Assembly (NCBI GenBank): GCA_037440105.1
Contig: JBBIUS010000001.1
Span: 29,789 to 93,788 of the forward strand
Direction: 5' to 3'
Origin: JBBIUS01 sp037440105
Lineage (GTDB): Bacteria; Patescibacteriota; Patescibacteriia; XYB2-FULL-38-15
Length of the DNA stretch: 64,000 nt
Shown here: in pieces, positions 51,207-57,937 of the stretch
Layout: each line of letters starts with the position of its first letter
Numbering within the stretch: position 1 is the stretch's first letter
Notes under the pieces: generated by a model
What the model was told of the DNA's origin: nothing
Databases searched by the model: none
Seen by the model: only the letters and a program-made list of their open reading frames with translations
Made by a program: the position numbers and the translations under genes

Positions 51207-51236
51207 ATTATAACACATTATTTATTTAAAAAACAA
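51207..51236 (-). promoter_or_regulatory. Probable promoter of tuf
   Basis: On the minus strand TTGTTT (51236-51231) and TATAAT (51212-51207) are 18 bases apart. A hairpin (GCGATTGTG/ACAAATCGC) follows before the start codon. Confidence 0.5.
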
Positions 51237-51242
51237 TAATCT

Positions 51243-51575
51243 TTATTCTACTGGTTCAAAATAGAATTTTTCCCCACTTTCTTTGCCAGCATCTTCAACG
51301 GTTTCTTCTGGAATCTGCTCTAATAACTCTTTTTGATAAAACTCATCTTTTTCAAGCGCTTTTTCCTTAGAAACATTTAAAGCAATGTCACGATTTATTG
51401 TATCTATAAACTTATTTTCTGTCAATAACTTCTCAGATTTACTGAATTTATTTTCTAATAGTTCACCATATTCCTCAAAAGGCAAAATAACAAATACATC
51501 TTCGCTGTCTGGATTTATTATAATGACTTTTTCCTTTGTTTTTTTAATTAAATTTATAATTTTTTCTAAAGACAT
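51243..51575 (-). CDS. Small acidic hypothetical protein between fusA and tuf
   Basis: A 110-residue protein that I do not recognise. The first half (VIIINPDSEDVFVILPFEEYGELL) resembles the start of Phd/YefM-type antitoxins or related small DNA-binding proteins, but the match is weak. The second half is strongly acidic and helical. It starts seven bases after fusA, so it is translated from the same mRNA as elongation factor G. It is not part of the usual str operon. Confidence 0.7.
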   Translation of the reverse strand: MSLEKIINLIKKTKEKVIIINPDSEDVFVILPFEEYGELLENKFSKSEKLLTENKFIDTINRDIALNVSKEKALEKDEFYQKELLEQIPEETVEDAGKESGEKFYFEPVE

Positions 51576-51582
51576 AAATTTA

Positions 51583-53661
51583 TTATTTCGCTTTTCCTTC
51601 TATTATTGTTTGAGCAACATGGCTCGGCACCTCCGCGTAATGAGTAAACTCCATATTATAGCTTGCCCTGCCTTGAGTCATAGACCGAAGAGATGTCGTA
51701 TAGCCAAACATTTCTGCTAAAGGAACTTCAGCAGAAATAACTTTCATATTTCCGCGGTCATCCATTTCTTGAATTTTACCCCTCTTAGCATTTAAATCGC
51801 CGATTACTTCTCCCATAAATTCTTGGGGTGTAACTACCTCTACTTTCATTATCGGTTCAAGCAAAACTAAGCCGGCTTTTTTGGCTGCTTCCTGGAACGC
51901 TAATGAACCAGCGATTTTAAAAGCAGCCTCTGAAGAATCAACTTCATGATATGAACCATCGTAAACCGTCACTTTAACATCAATAACCGGATAACCTGCC
52001 AAGATTCCCTTTTCTTTTGCTTCTTTCACGCCTTTTTGAATCGCCGGAATATACTCTTTTGGAATAATGCCACCCTTTATTTCATCAAAGAATTCAAAAC
52101 CTCCACTGCGGGAAAGCGGTTCAACTCGAAGCCAACAGTGGCCGTATTGGCCGCGTCCGCCTGATTGACGAATATATTTCCCTTCTCCTTCAGCCGTTTT
52201 CTTAATTGTTTCTTTATAGGCGACTTGCGGCTTGCCCACATTTGCCTCGACTTTAAACTCTCGCTTCATCCGATCAACAATAATTTCGAGATGAAGTTCC
52301 CCCATGCCAGAAATCAAAGTTTGAAGTGTTTCTTCATCGGTTTTTATCTTAAAAGTCGGGTCTTCCTCAGCCAATTTAGAAAGAGCGATACCCATTTTTT
52401 CCTGGTCAGCTTTTGTTTTCGGCTCAATGGCAACAGAGATAACCGGCTCTGGGAAAGTAATTGATTCTAAAACTATTGGATTTTCAACACTACAAAGCGT
52501 ATGACCAGTAAAGGTATTTTTCAAACCAACGGCAGCAGCAATTTCACCTGCATAAATTTCATCAACATCCTCCCGATGATTAGCATGTAATCTTACAATC
52601 CGACCAATTCTCTCTTTTTCCCCTGTTGATGTATTTAAAACATAAGAGCCGGCCTTCAGAACACCTGAATAAACTCTGAAAAAACAAAGTTTGCCAACAT
52701 ATGGATCAGTTGCGACTTTAAAAGCTAGAGCGGTAAATGGCTCTTCATCAGAAGCAGTTCGAAGAATCTTTTTTTCTTTCTCTTTAGGGTCAAAACCTTC
52801 AACAGGAGGAATATCAACTGGTGAAGGCAGATAATCATTAACAGCATCAAGTAAAAATTGGACTCCTTTATTTTTTAATGCGCTACCGCACAAGACAGGG
52901 ACTATGACAAAACTACAAGTGGCTTTTCGCAACACTTTTTTTAAATCGGCTACCTCTATTTTTTCTCCTGACAAATACTTGTTCATTAACTCTTCGTCAT
53001 TTTCAACAATGGCTTCTACTAATTTTGAACGGTATTCTTTTACCTTTTCTTTCATATCTTCCGGTATAGGTTCTTCTTTAATTTCTTTCCCCATTTCATC
53101 CATGTAAATAAAAGCTTTTTCTTCTAAAAGATCAACAACCCCACGGAAATTTTCTTCAATTCCGATTGGCAATTGAATCGGATAAGCTTTTGGCGTAAGA
53201 CGGTTATGAATTGATTTTAAATCAGCATAAAAGTCTGCCCCAGTCCGGTCTAATTTATTTATAAAACAAAGCCGAGGAACTTTAAATTTATCTGCTTGGT
53301 GCCAAACTGTTTCTGACTGAGGTTCAACGCCAGCCACACCATCAAAAACCACAATCCCGCCATCTAAAACTCGGAGTGACCTTTGTACTTCAGCGGTAAA
53401 ATCAATATGCCCTGGCGTGTCAATAATATTAATACGGTTTCCCTTCCAAAAACAAGTTGTAGCTGCTGCAGTAATGGTTATACCTCTTTCGCGCTCTTGT
53501 TCCATCCAATCCATTTCTGCTTCGCCGTCATGGACTTCTCCGATTTTATGTTTTTTCCCAGTGTAATACAAAATCCGCTCAGAGACCGTTGTCTTACCCG
53601 CGTCAATGTGAGCGATGATTCCAATATTTCTTGTTTTTTCTAATGAATATTCTCTTGGCAT
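51583..53661 (-). CDS. fusA: Elongation factor G
   Basis: A 692-residue translocase GTPase. It shows AHIDAGKTTVSERIL, RGITITAAAT, DTPGHIDFTAEVQRSLRVLDG, cited as DTPGHIDFTAEVQR, NKLDR, and GMGELHLEII. All five domains are present up to SYNMEFTHYAEVP. It follows rpsG with 86 bases between. Confidence 0.97.
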   Translation of the reverse strand: MPREYSLEKTRNIGIIAHIDAGKTTVSERILYYTGKKHKIGEVHDGEAEMDWMEQERERGITITAAATTCFWKGNRINIIDTPGHIDFTAEVQRSLRVLDGGIVVFDGVAGVEPQSETVWHQADKFKVPRLCFINKLDRTGADFYADLKSIHNRLTPKAYPIQLPIGIEENFRGVVDLLEEKAFIYMDEMGKEIKEEPIPEDMKEKVKEYRSKLVEAIVENDEELMNKYLSGEKIEVADLKKVLRKATCSFVIVPVLCGSALKNKGVQFLLDAVNDYLPSPVDIPPVEGFDPKEKEKKILRTASDEEPFTALAFKVATDPYVGKLCFFRVYSGVLKAGSYVLNTSTGEKERIGRIVRLHANHREDVDEIYAGEIAAAVGLKNTFTGHTLCSVENPIVLESITFPEPVISVAIEPKTKADQEKMGIALSKLAEEDPTFKIKTDEETLQTLISGMGELHLEIIVDRMKREFKVEANVGKPQVAYKETIKKTAEGEGKYIRQSGGRGQYGHCWLRVEPLSRSGGFEFFDEIKGGIIPKEYIPAIQKGVKEAKEKGILAGYPVIDVKVTVYDGSYHEVDSSEAAFKIAGSLAFQEAAKKAGLVLLEPIMKVEVVTPQEFMGEVIGDLNAKRGKIQEMDDRGNMKVISAEVPLAEMFGYTTSLRSMTQGRASYNMEFTHYAEVPSHVAQTIIEGKAK

Positions 53662-53747
53662 AAAATGTTTTTCTCTTGGTCGAATAAATATTTACTTAGG
53701 AACCGCATCAAGACCATAAGTCAGGATTCTTAATTCCTGATTTTAAA

Positions 53748-54218
53748 TCAATATCTCGCAAAATGAGCAAATGCACGATTTGCTTCTGCCATTCGATGCA
53801 TATCTTGTTTCTTTTTAATTGCGTCACCTTCGTTATTATAAGCGGATAAAATTTCAGTTGCTAATTTTTCTTCCATTGGCTTGCCTTTTTTATTTCTTGA
53901 TGCTTCTATAATCCAACGATAAGCTAAGGCTAACTTTCTTTCGCCACGAACCTGAAAAGGAATCTGATAATTTGCGCCACCGATTCGACGAGATTTAACT
54001 TCAAGCAATGGCGAAACATTTTTAACGGCTTGATTAAATATATCTAAAGGTTCTTGTTTGGTCTTTTCTTTCAAAATATCAAAAGCCCTATAGACAATTT
54101 TTTGAGCTACAGACTTTTTACCTTTCCGCATTATATAATTAATAAATTTAGCAATATTAACATTTTTATACTTTGGATCAGGCAATATTTTTCTTTTTGA
54201 AGCTTTTTTCCCACGCAT
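53748..54218 (-). CDS. rpsG: 30S ribosomal protein uS7
   Basis: A 156-residue protein with MRGKKASKRKILPDPKYKN, VAKFINYIMRKGKKSVAQKI-like NIAKFINYIMRKGKKSVAQ, VKSRRIGGANYQIPFQVRGER, cited as KSRRIGGANYQIPFQVRG, and the C-terminal HRMAEANRAFAHFARY. In E. coli it regulates the str operon. It stands 50 bases after rpsL. Confidence 0.97.
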   Translation of the reverse strand: MRGKKASKRKILPDPKYKNVNIAKFINYIMRKGKKSVAQKIVYRAFDILKEKTKQEPLDIFNQAVKNVSPLLEVKSRRIGGANYQIPFQVRGERKLALAYRWIIEASRNKKGKPMEEKLATEILSAYNNEGDAIKKKQDMHRMAEANRAFAHFARY

Positions 54219-54268
54219 GATTTTAGTTGATTAGCAAAATAACTTGCTAATTCGATTATTTTACTAAA

Positions 54269-54685
54269 TTACTTAGGTGCTTTTACGCCGTAAAGCGATC
54301 TGCCGCGCTTTCTTCCTTCAACCCCTTGTGTGTCATAAACACCCCGGACAATGTGATATCTTACGCCTGGCAAATCTTTTACCCTCCCACCTCTGATTAA
54401 AACTATTGAATGTTCTTGCAAATTATGACCAACCCCAGGAATATAGGCCGTGATTTCTGTGCCATTGGAAAGTCTGACTCTAGCAATTTTTCGCAAAGCT
54501 GAATTCGGTTTCTTTGGAGTGGTTGTGGTTACTTTTAAACAAACCCCCCTCTTAAAAGAAGAGCCTTTGGGGATTTCTGTTTCTTTTCTTTGGAGAGTAT
54601 TCAAAACAAATCTCAAAGCCGGGGCCTTGGTCTTCTTAACTGTCGGTTTTCTTTTTCTTTTTATTAATTGGTTAGTTGTTGGCAT
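54269..54685 (-). CDS. rpsL: 30S ribosomal protein uS12
   Basis: A 138-residue decoding-centre protein. It opens MPTTNQLIKRKRKPTVKK, then GVCLKVTTTTPKKPNSALRK, ARVRLSNGTEITAYIPGVGHNLQEHS, cited as NGTEITAYIPGVGHNLQEHS, and RGGRVKDLPGVRYHIVRG. About 12 residues (near 25-42) differ from the usual PQKRGVC region. It leads the whole str-S10-spc block. Confidence 0.96.
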   Translation of the reverse strand: MPTTNQLIKRKRKPTVKKTKAPALRFVLNTLQRKETEIPKGSSFKRGVCLKVTTTTPKKPNSALRKIARVRLSNGTEITAYIPGVGHNLQEHSIVLIRGGRVKDLPGVRYHIVRGVYDTQGVEGRKRGRSLYGVKAPK

Positions 54686-54822
54686 TTTATTTATTTAAAT
54701 AAAAAATTTTAATTATAAAAAAACCTTATTAAGGTTCATTTTAAAGTATACATCTCTTAATTAAAATATCAAAGATGAGATATAAACAAGATATAAACAA
54801 TACAATTTTATATGTTAAGATT

Positions 54823-54851
54823 ATATTAAAATAAATTTATCGTCAAGTCAA
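54823..54851 (-). promoter_or_regulatory. Promoter of the ribosomal str-S10-spc block
   Basis: On the minus strand TTGACT (54851-54846) and TAATAT (54828-54823) are 17 bases apart. A second overlapping option is TTGACG with TATAAT at a 15-base distance. The leader of about 130 bases contains a direct repeat of TTGTTTATATCT-like units and no obvious regulatory hairpin. Confidence 0.55.
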
Positions 54852-54867
54852 GGTTTCCATATTAAAT

Positions 54868-55482
54868 TCAAAATAAAACATAACCAGTAATTAATTTGAA
54901 TAATCCAGCAATAATCGGCGCAATTAATCTAAAGGCAAAAAAAATAAATAAAAATAAAATCACCAAACCATAACGTTCTAAGAAAATTCTAACATGATCC
55001 ATTGATGATGGAATAAAGGCAAAGAAAATTTTTGAACCGTCAAGAGGAGGAATGGGGACTAAATTGAACACGGCTAAAAGTATATTAGCATAAACAATAA
55101 TACTGAGCAGAAAAGTAAAATTGCTAAAAGGCAAAAAGCGCAAAGCTAATCCTAAAACTAAAGCGATAAGTATATTGGCAGCTGGCCCAGCAAATCCAAC
55201 TAGGGCAGGCCCATATTTTTGGTTACGGAGATTATATGGATTATAAGGAACTGGCTTAGCATAAGCGAAAATAAAACTTCCCCCAGAAAACAAAAACAAA
55301 AAAAGCGGCATCAAAATTGTCCCCCACATATCTATGTGAGCCAAAGGATTTAAAGTCAGCCTACCTGCATATTTTGCTGTTGGATCTCCTAAATAATTTG
55401 CCATCCATCCATGACAATATTCATGAATAATAGCCGAAGGAATAATGATTATAAAAAAGAATAATAGTTGAATCAAATCCAT
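54868..55482 (-). CDS. Site-2 protease family (M50) metalloprotease
   Basis: A 204-residue multi-spanning membrane protease. The zinc-binding HEYCH motif (His20, Glu21, His24 in SAIIHEYCHGW) and the third ligand Asp in VPIPPLDGSKI are kept. About five hydrophobic segments are present, and no PDZ domain. The short form corresponds to the YdcA/FtsH-free family often called 'site-2 protease family protein' in bacteria. The target is unknown. It is last before the strand switch. Confidence 0.92.
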   Translation of the reverse strand: MDLIQLLFFFIIIIPSAIIHEYCHGWMANYLGDPTAKYAGRLTLNPLAHIDMWGTILMPLFLFLFSGGSFIFAYAKPVPYNPYNLRNQKYGPALVGFAGPAANILIALVLGLALRFLPFSNFTFLLSIIVYANILLAVFNLVPIPPLDGSKIFFAFIPSSMDHVRIFLERYGLVILFLFIFFAFRLIAPIIAGLFKLITGYVLF

Positions 55483-55708
55483 ATATTTAAAAACAATTTA
55501 CGCCGCTATTTGGCGCCAAGGCCTTGTAGAATTGATAACACGTATTTATTTTTTACTTTGCATTTTTTTAATTTCATTTGTTTCATTGAAAGACTCAAAA
55601 GTGTTGTTGATGTACTCATCTTGGACAAGTGCTTGCCAATTTAAAATTAATTTGCTAATCTAATTAAATTAAAACTTGAAATCTTTAATCTTAAATCTCT
55701 AATCTAAT
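55483..55708 (+). promoter_or_regulatory. Upstream region of rpmB
   Basis: On the plus strand TTGCCA and TAATCT with a 17-base spacer lie near 55634-55662. A period-7 tract (TTTAATC, TTAAATC, TCTAATC) ends at the rpmB start codon. Confidence 0.45.
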
Positions 55709-55882
55709 ATGTCAAGAAGATGCAGTATCTGCGATAAAGGACCACTTAAATCAGCTTCGCGAAGCCACTCTAATATTAAAACAAAGAGGCGGCTTTATTT
55801 GAATTTACAAACTAAAAAAATTGATGGAAAAAAAATAAAAATTTGTGCTAAATGCCTTAAAACAATGAATAAGAAAAAATAA
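55709..55882 (+). CDS. rpmB: 50S ribosomal protein bL28
   Basis: A 57-residue protein. It opens MSRRCSICDKGPLKS, continues with SHSNIKTKRRLYLNLQ and closes with ICAKCLKTMNKKK. The two cysteine pairs (CSIC, CAKC) give the zinc form of bL28. It is the only ribosomal protein gene on the plus strand here and stands alone with its own terminator. Confidence 0.95.
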   Translation: MSRRCSICDKGPLKSASRSHSNIKTKRRLYLNLQTKKIDGKKIKICAKCLKTMNKKK

Positions 55883-55913
55883 GCGCCTTTACTTATTATA
55901 TTTCAAAAAACGC

Positions 55914-55940
55914 ATCCCGCCAAATGGCGGGGTTTTTTGT
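55914..55940 (+). terminator. Terminator after rpmB
   Basis: CCCGCC and GGCGGG form a stem around AAAT, followed by a run of Ts. Confidence 0.88.
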
Positions 55941-55983
55941 TTTAAAAATTCAACGCAAAAAGCAACTTGACCCCGCACTTTTT

Positions 55984-56054
55984 TCGGGGTACGGAGAATC
56001 GAACTCCGGACTCACCCACCCCAAGGGTGTGCGTTACCATTACGCTATACCCCG
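55984..56054 (-). tRNA. tRNA-Pro (anticodon GGG)
   Basis: Acceptor CGGGGTA/TACCCCG with the C1-G72 pair of tRNA-Pro, D arm GCG-TAATGGTAA-CGC, anticodon stem CACCC/GGGTG with loop TTGGGGT giving GGG, and T arm GGAG-TTCGATT-CTCC. The CCA end is not encoded. Confidence 0.94.
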
Positions 56055-56290
56055 AAAAAAATGCGGGCTAAAAAGAATGTCAACCTTCTACCGCGTCTTG
56101 GAAAAAACAGATTCGAAATATTTCTTCCTCCTAAATTATGGCTAATAAAAGATTTTAAAATATTATTTCTACAAACATCAAAAACTACTATCACGCTTCT
56201 TTTAATTAATTATCAGTTTGACTATTATAATCAAAAATTTATAAAGAAGCAATTGCTAAAAATATCTAGAATGTACTAGAAAGTGCCATT
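56055..56290. other. Intergenic region without gene
   Basis: AT-rich sequence between tRNA-Pro and the terminator of the 56-codon gene. I see no supported gene; the open frames here are short and lack ribosome binding sites. Confidence 0.4.
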
Positions 56291-56331
56291 TTTTAATAAT
56301 AAAAGGGTCTAAACAAAATGCGTTTAGACCC
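56291..56331 (-). terminator. Terminator after the 56-codon gene
   Basis: On the minus strand GGGTCTAAAC (56331-56322) pairs with GTTTAGACCC (56314-56305), followed by TTTTATTATT. Confidence 0.88.
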
Positions 56332-56354
56332 CTGCCGGGTTAGTGGCATTGGAA

Positions 56355-56525
56355 TTAGCAGCCAATTTTTCCTACGAAGCAGAAAAGAAAATGCGCTTCT
56401 TTTTCTTTTTCTCTTGGCTCTGGTAAAAATGAACCGCCGTTTTCATTCGTCTTAGATGTTTTTCTGATTTTTTCTTCGCTCTCATGAGGCTGCTGTCCAT
56501 TGTTTCCTCGGTCCTCCTTCTTCAT
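56355..56525 (-). CDS. 56-residue protein behind an attenuator-like leader
   Basis: A 56-residue protein that I do not recognise. It opens MKKEDRGNNGQQPHESEEK and is strongly charged, then carries ENGGSF and ends in a hydrophobic segment with two cysteines (HFLFCFVGKIGC). A very strong Shine-Dalgarno GGAAGGAGGG lies five bases before the ATG, and a terminator closes it. It is monocistronic. The cysteine-bounded hydrophobic tail after a Gly-Gly could suggest a processed peptide; that is speculation. Confidence 0.75.
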   Translation of the reverse strand: MKKEDRGNNGQQPHESEEKIRKTSKTNENGGSFLPEPREKEKEAHFLFCFVGKIGC

Positions 56526-56554
56526 TTTTCCCTCCTTCCAATAAAAAATGGCCT

Positions 56555-56590
56555 AAAAAACAAGACCGCTCCGGATTTCGTCGGAGCGGT
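56555..56590 (-). terminator. Attenuator terminator upstream of the 56-codon gene
   Basis: On the minus strand ACCGCTCCG (56590-56582) pairs perfectly with CGGAGCGGT (56573-56565); CTTGTTTTTT follows. It lies 30 bases before the Shine-Dalgarno site and competes with the antiterminator at 56581-56633. Confidence 0.85.
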
Positions 56591-56643
56591 TTTAAAATTT
56601 CAATTTATTTTATAAACTTAAAAACCGTTCCGACAATTTCGGA
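56581..56643 (-). promoter_or_regulatory. Alternative antiterminator and anti-antiterminator hairpins, leader 1
   Basis: TCGGAACGGTTTT (56633-56621) can pair with AAAACCGCTCCGA (56593-56581) with one mismatch, which would sequester the terminator's 5' arm. TCCGA-AATTG-TCGGA (56643-56629) is a smaller upstream hairpin that would free it. The three structures are mutually exclusive. Confidence 0.75.
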
Positions 56644-56687
56644 GCAAAAAAGAAAAATAAAAAATATTGTTTTTTAATTTCCTGCAT
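56610..56687 (-). CDS. Candidate 25-residue leader peptide, Phe-rich
   Basis: An open frame starting MQEIKKQYFLFFFFAPK runs through the anti-antiterminator hairpin and over the antiterminator arm, and stops at 56610. It starts only 12 bases after the -10 box, so it would have almost no 5' leader. Five Phe and one Tyr within seven residues resemble Phe-attenuation leader peptides, but a T-rich tract alone could produce this. Confidence 0.35.
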   Translation of the reverse strand: MQEIKKQYFLFFFFAPKLSERFLSL

Positions 56688-56698
56688 ATTGCATCTCT

Positions 56699-56726
56699 AT
56701 AATAACAAAACTAATCTTTTTGTCAA
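56699..56726 (-). promoter_or_regulatory. Promoter of leader 1
   Basis: On the minus strand TTGACA (56726-56721) and TATTAT (56704-56699) are 16 bases apart, upstream of the attenuator and the 56-codon gene. Confidence 0.75.
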
Positions 56727-56780
56727 GCACATTCAAATTTGCTGCTAAACCAAAAAATCGTAAACCAAAAATCCTCTCTG

Positions 56781-57395
56781 CTATTCTTTTATCCCGTCTA
56801 AATTAACATCGTATAAAATCTGATCATGAATTAGTCTGTAACTTAAAATTTCTTCTTTTTTAAACCAAATAGCAATTTCTTTTTCTGCTTCCTCAACACT
56901 GCCTGAGGCATGAATTAAATTGCGGATTGCCCGACCATCTAAATCACTCATATCGTATGAATCAATCGTAAAATCCCCTCGAATTGTCCCAACGTCAGAA
57001 GTTAATGGTTCTGTACCGCCAGTAATTTTTCGAACAATGCCAACTGCTTTATTCCCTTGCCAAATCATTGCTACTACTGGACCAGTAGTCATATATTTTT
57101 TAAGCCGCGCTAAAACTGCCCGACCACATTCTTCAGGTTTCTCAAAAGGCGGCTTTAATCCTTTGCTTTCATAAGAAGCAATCGACTTCTCACCAACTTT
57201 TCTTATCCACTCAGGATCAACTGTATAGTGTTTTTCTATCGTCCCTTCTGAGGGAATAAGCATTTTTAGAGCCGTAAGCTTTAAACCCGTTCTTTCATAC
57301 CGGCGAATAATCTCCCCAATTAAGGCGCGCTGCACGCCGTCTGGTTTTATAATAACCAATGTTCTTTCCTTTTTTGGATGATTTGGATTGTTCAT
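56781..57395 (-). CDS. ndk: Nucleoside diphosphate kinase, long form
   Basis: A 204-residue kinase equalising nucleoside triphosphate pools. It shows ERTLVIIKPDGVQRALIGEII, split here as RTLVIIKPDGVQRAL, then GPVVAMIWQGNKAV, the catalytic His in RNLIHASGSVEEAEKEI, and TEPLTSDVGTIRGDF. The common bacterial form has about 140 residues; here about 25 residues are inserted (DPEWIRKVGEKSIASYESKG) and about 35 added at the C-terminus. It lies between the two attenuator-led small genes but has no shared structure with them. Confidence 0.94.
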   Translation of the reverse strand: MNNPNHPKKERTLVIIKPDGVQRALIGEIIRRYERTGLKLTALKMLIPSEGTIEKHYTVDPEWIRKVGEKSIASYESKGLKPPFEKPEECGRAVLARLKKYMTTGPVVAMIWQGNKAVGIVRKITGGTEPLTSDVGTIRGDFTIDSYDMSDLDGRAIRNLIHASGSVEEAEKEIAIWFKKEEILSYRLIHDQILYDVNLDGIKE

Positions 57396-57452
57396 AAAAA
57401 ATTTATTAATTTTTAAAAATTATAACAAAATTGATGGAAAAAGGCAAAGAAT

Positions 57453-57490
57453 AAAAAAATAAAATAAAAAACTGCGCATATTTGCGCAGT
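57453..57490 (-). terminator. Terminator after the 63-codon gene
   Basis: On the minus strand ACTGCGCA (57490-57483) pairs with TGCGCAGT (57478-57471); TTTTTTATTTTATT follows. Confidence 0.9.
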
Positions 57491-57509
57491 CCATTTTTTC
57501 TGGTGCACC

Positions 57510-57701
57510 CTACCTTATCTTTCTGATAATTCCCAAAATTCTTGCTGGTTCGCCAAAAGGATTAGTAAGAAATTCCTCATCATAATCATCCTGACTGACG
57601 GCCCTCTGATGCTTAAAATCAGGTTCTTCATGTTCTTCGCAGTGCCATTCTCCTCTCTCCCATTCTGGTCTTCCGCGAGGCGCACCTAATTTTTTCTCCA
57701 T
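57510..57701 (-). CDS. 63-residue protein behind an attenuator-like leader
   Basis: A 63-residue protein that I do not recognise. It opens MEKKLGAPRGRPEWERGEWH, continues CEEHEEPDFKHQ with His/Glu-rich sequence, and ends EPARILGIIRKIR. There is no signal peptide or membrane helix. A very strong Shine-Dalgarno (GAAAGGAGGG) lies five bases before the ATG and a terminator closes the unit. It shares no obvious sequence with the 56-residue neighbour, but the leader design is the same. Confidence 0.8.
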   Translation of the reverse strand: MEKKLGAPRGRPEWERGEWHCEEHEEPDFKHQRAVSQDDYDEEFLTNPFGEPARILGIIRKIR

Positions 57702-57732
57702 GATTCCCTCCTTTCAAAAAATTTTTCTTCTT

Positions 57733-57765
57733 AAAACAAAAACTGACCGTTTTATAGCGGTCAGT
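57733..57765 (-). terminator. Attenuator terminator upstream of the 63-codon gene
   Basis: On the minus strand ACTGACCG (57765-57758) pairs perfectly with CGGTCAGT (57749-57742); TTTTGTTTT follows. It lies 19 bases before the Shine-Dalgarno site. Confidence 0.85.
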
Positions 57766-57805
57766 TCAATCATTAAAATAAAAATGAACTAACCGCTTTG
57801 GTCAG
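57757..57805 (-). promoter_or_regulatory. Alternative antiterminator and anti-antiterminator hairpins, leader 2
   Basis: GCGGTTAGTTCA (57796-57785) can pair with TGAACTGACCGC (57768-57757) with one G-U, sequestering the terminator's 5' arm. CTGACC-AAAGC-GGTTAG (57805-57789) is the smaller competing upstream hairpin. Confidence 0.78.
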
Positions 57806-57854
57806 CAATAATGCAAATTAAAACTATGCTGTCTCTTTTTACTGTGGAAAACAT
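57789..57854 (-). CDS. Candidate 21-residue leader peptide
   Basis: An open frame starting MFSTVKRDSIVLICIIADQ begins eight bases after the -10 box, so its mRNA would be leaderless or nearly so. Its TAG stop falls within the GGTTAG arm of the competing hairpins, so a ribosome finishing the peptide would disturb the structures. This is the geometry of ribosome-sensing attenuators. Confidence 0.45.
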   Translation of the reverse strand: MFSTVKRDSIVLICIIADQSG

Positions 57855-57862
57855 ACGCTAGA

Positions 57863-57891
57863 ATAATAGCAAAAAATATTTTTAAAGTCAA
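57863..57891 (-). promoter_or_regulatory. Promoter of leader 2
   Basis: On the minus strand TTGACT (57891-57886) and TATTAT (57868-57863) are exactly 17 bases apart. This is the clearest promoter in the window. Confidence 0.8.
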
Positions 57892-57937
57892 ATCACTCAA
57901 CCGAAATACCAAGAAAACCAAAAATTGGCTCCACTTA

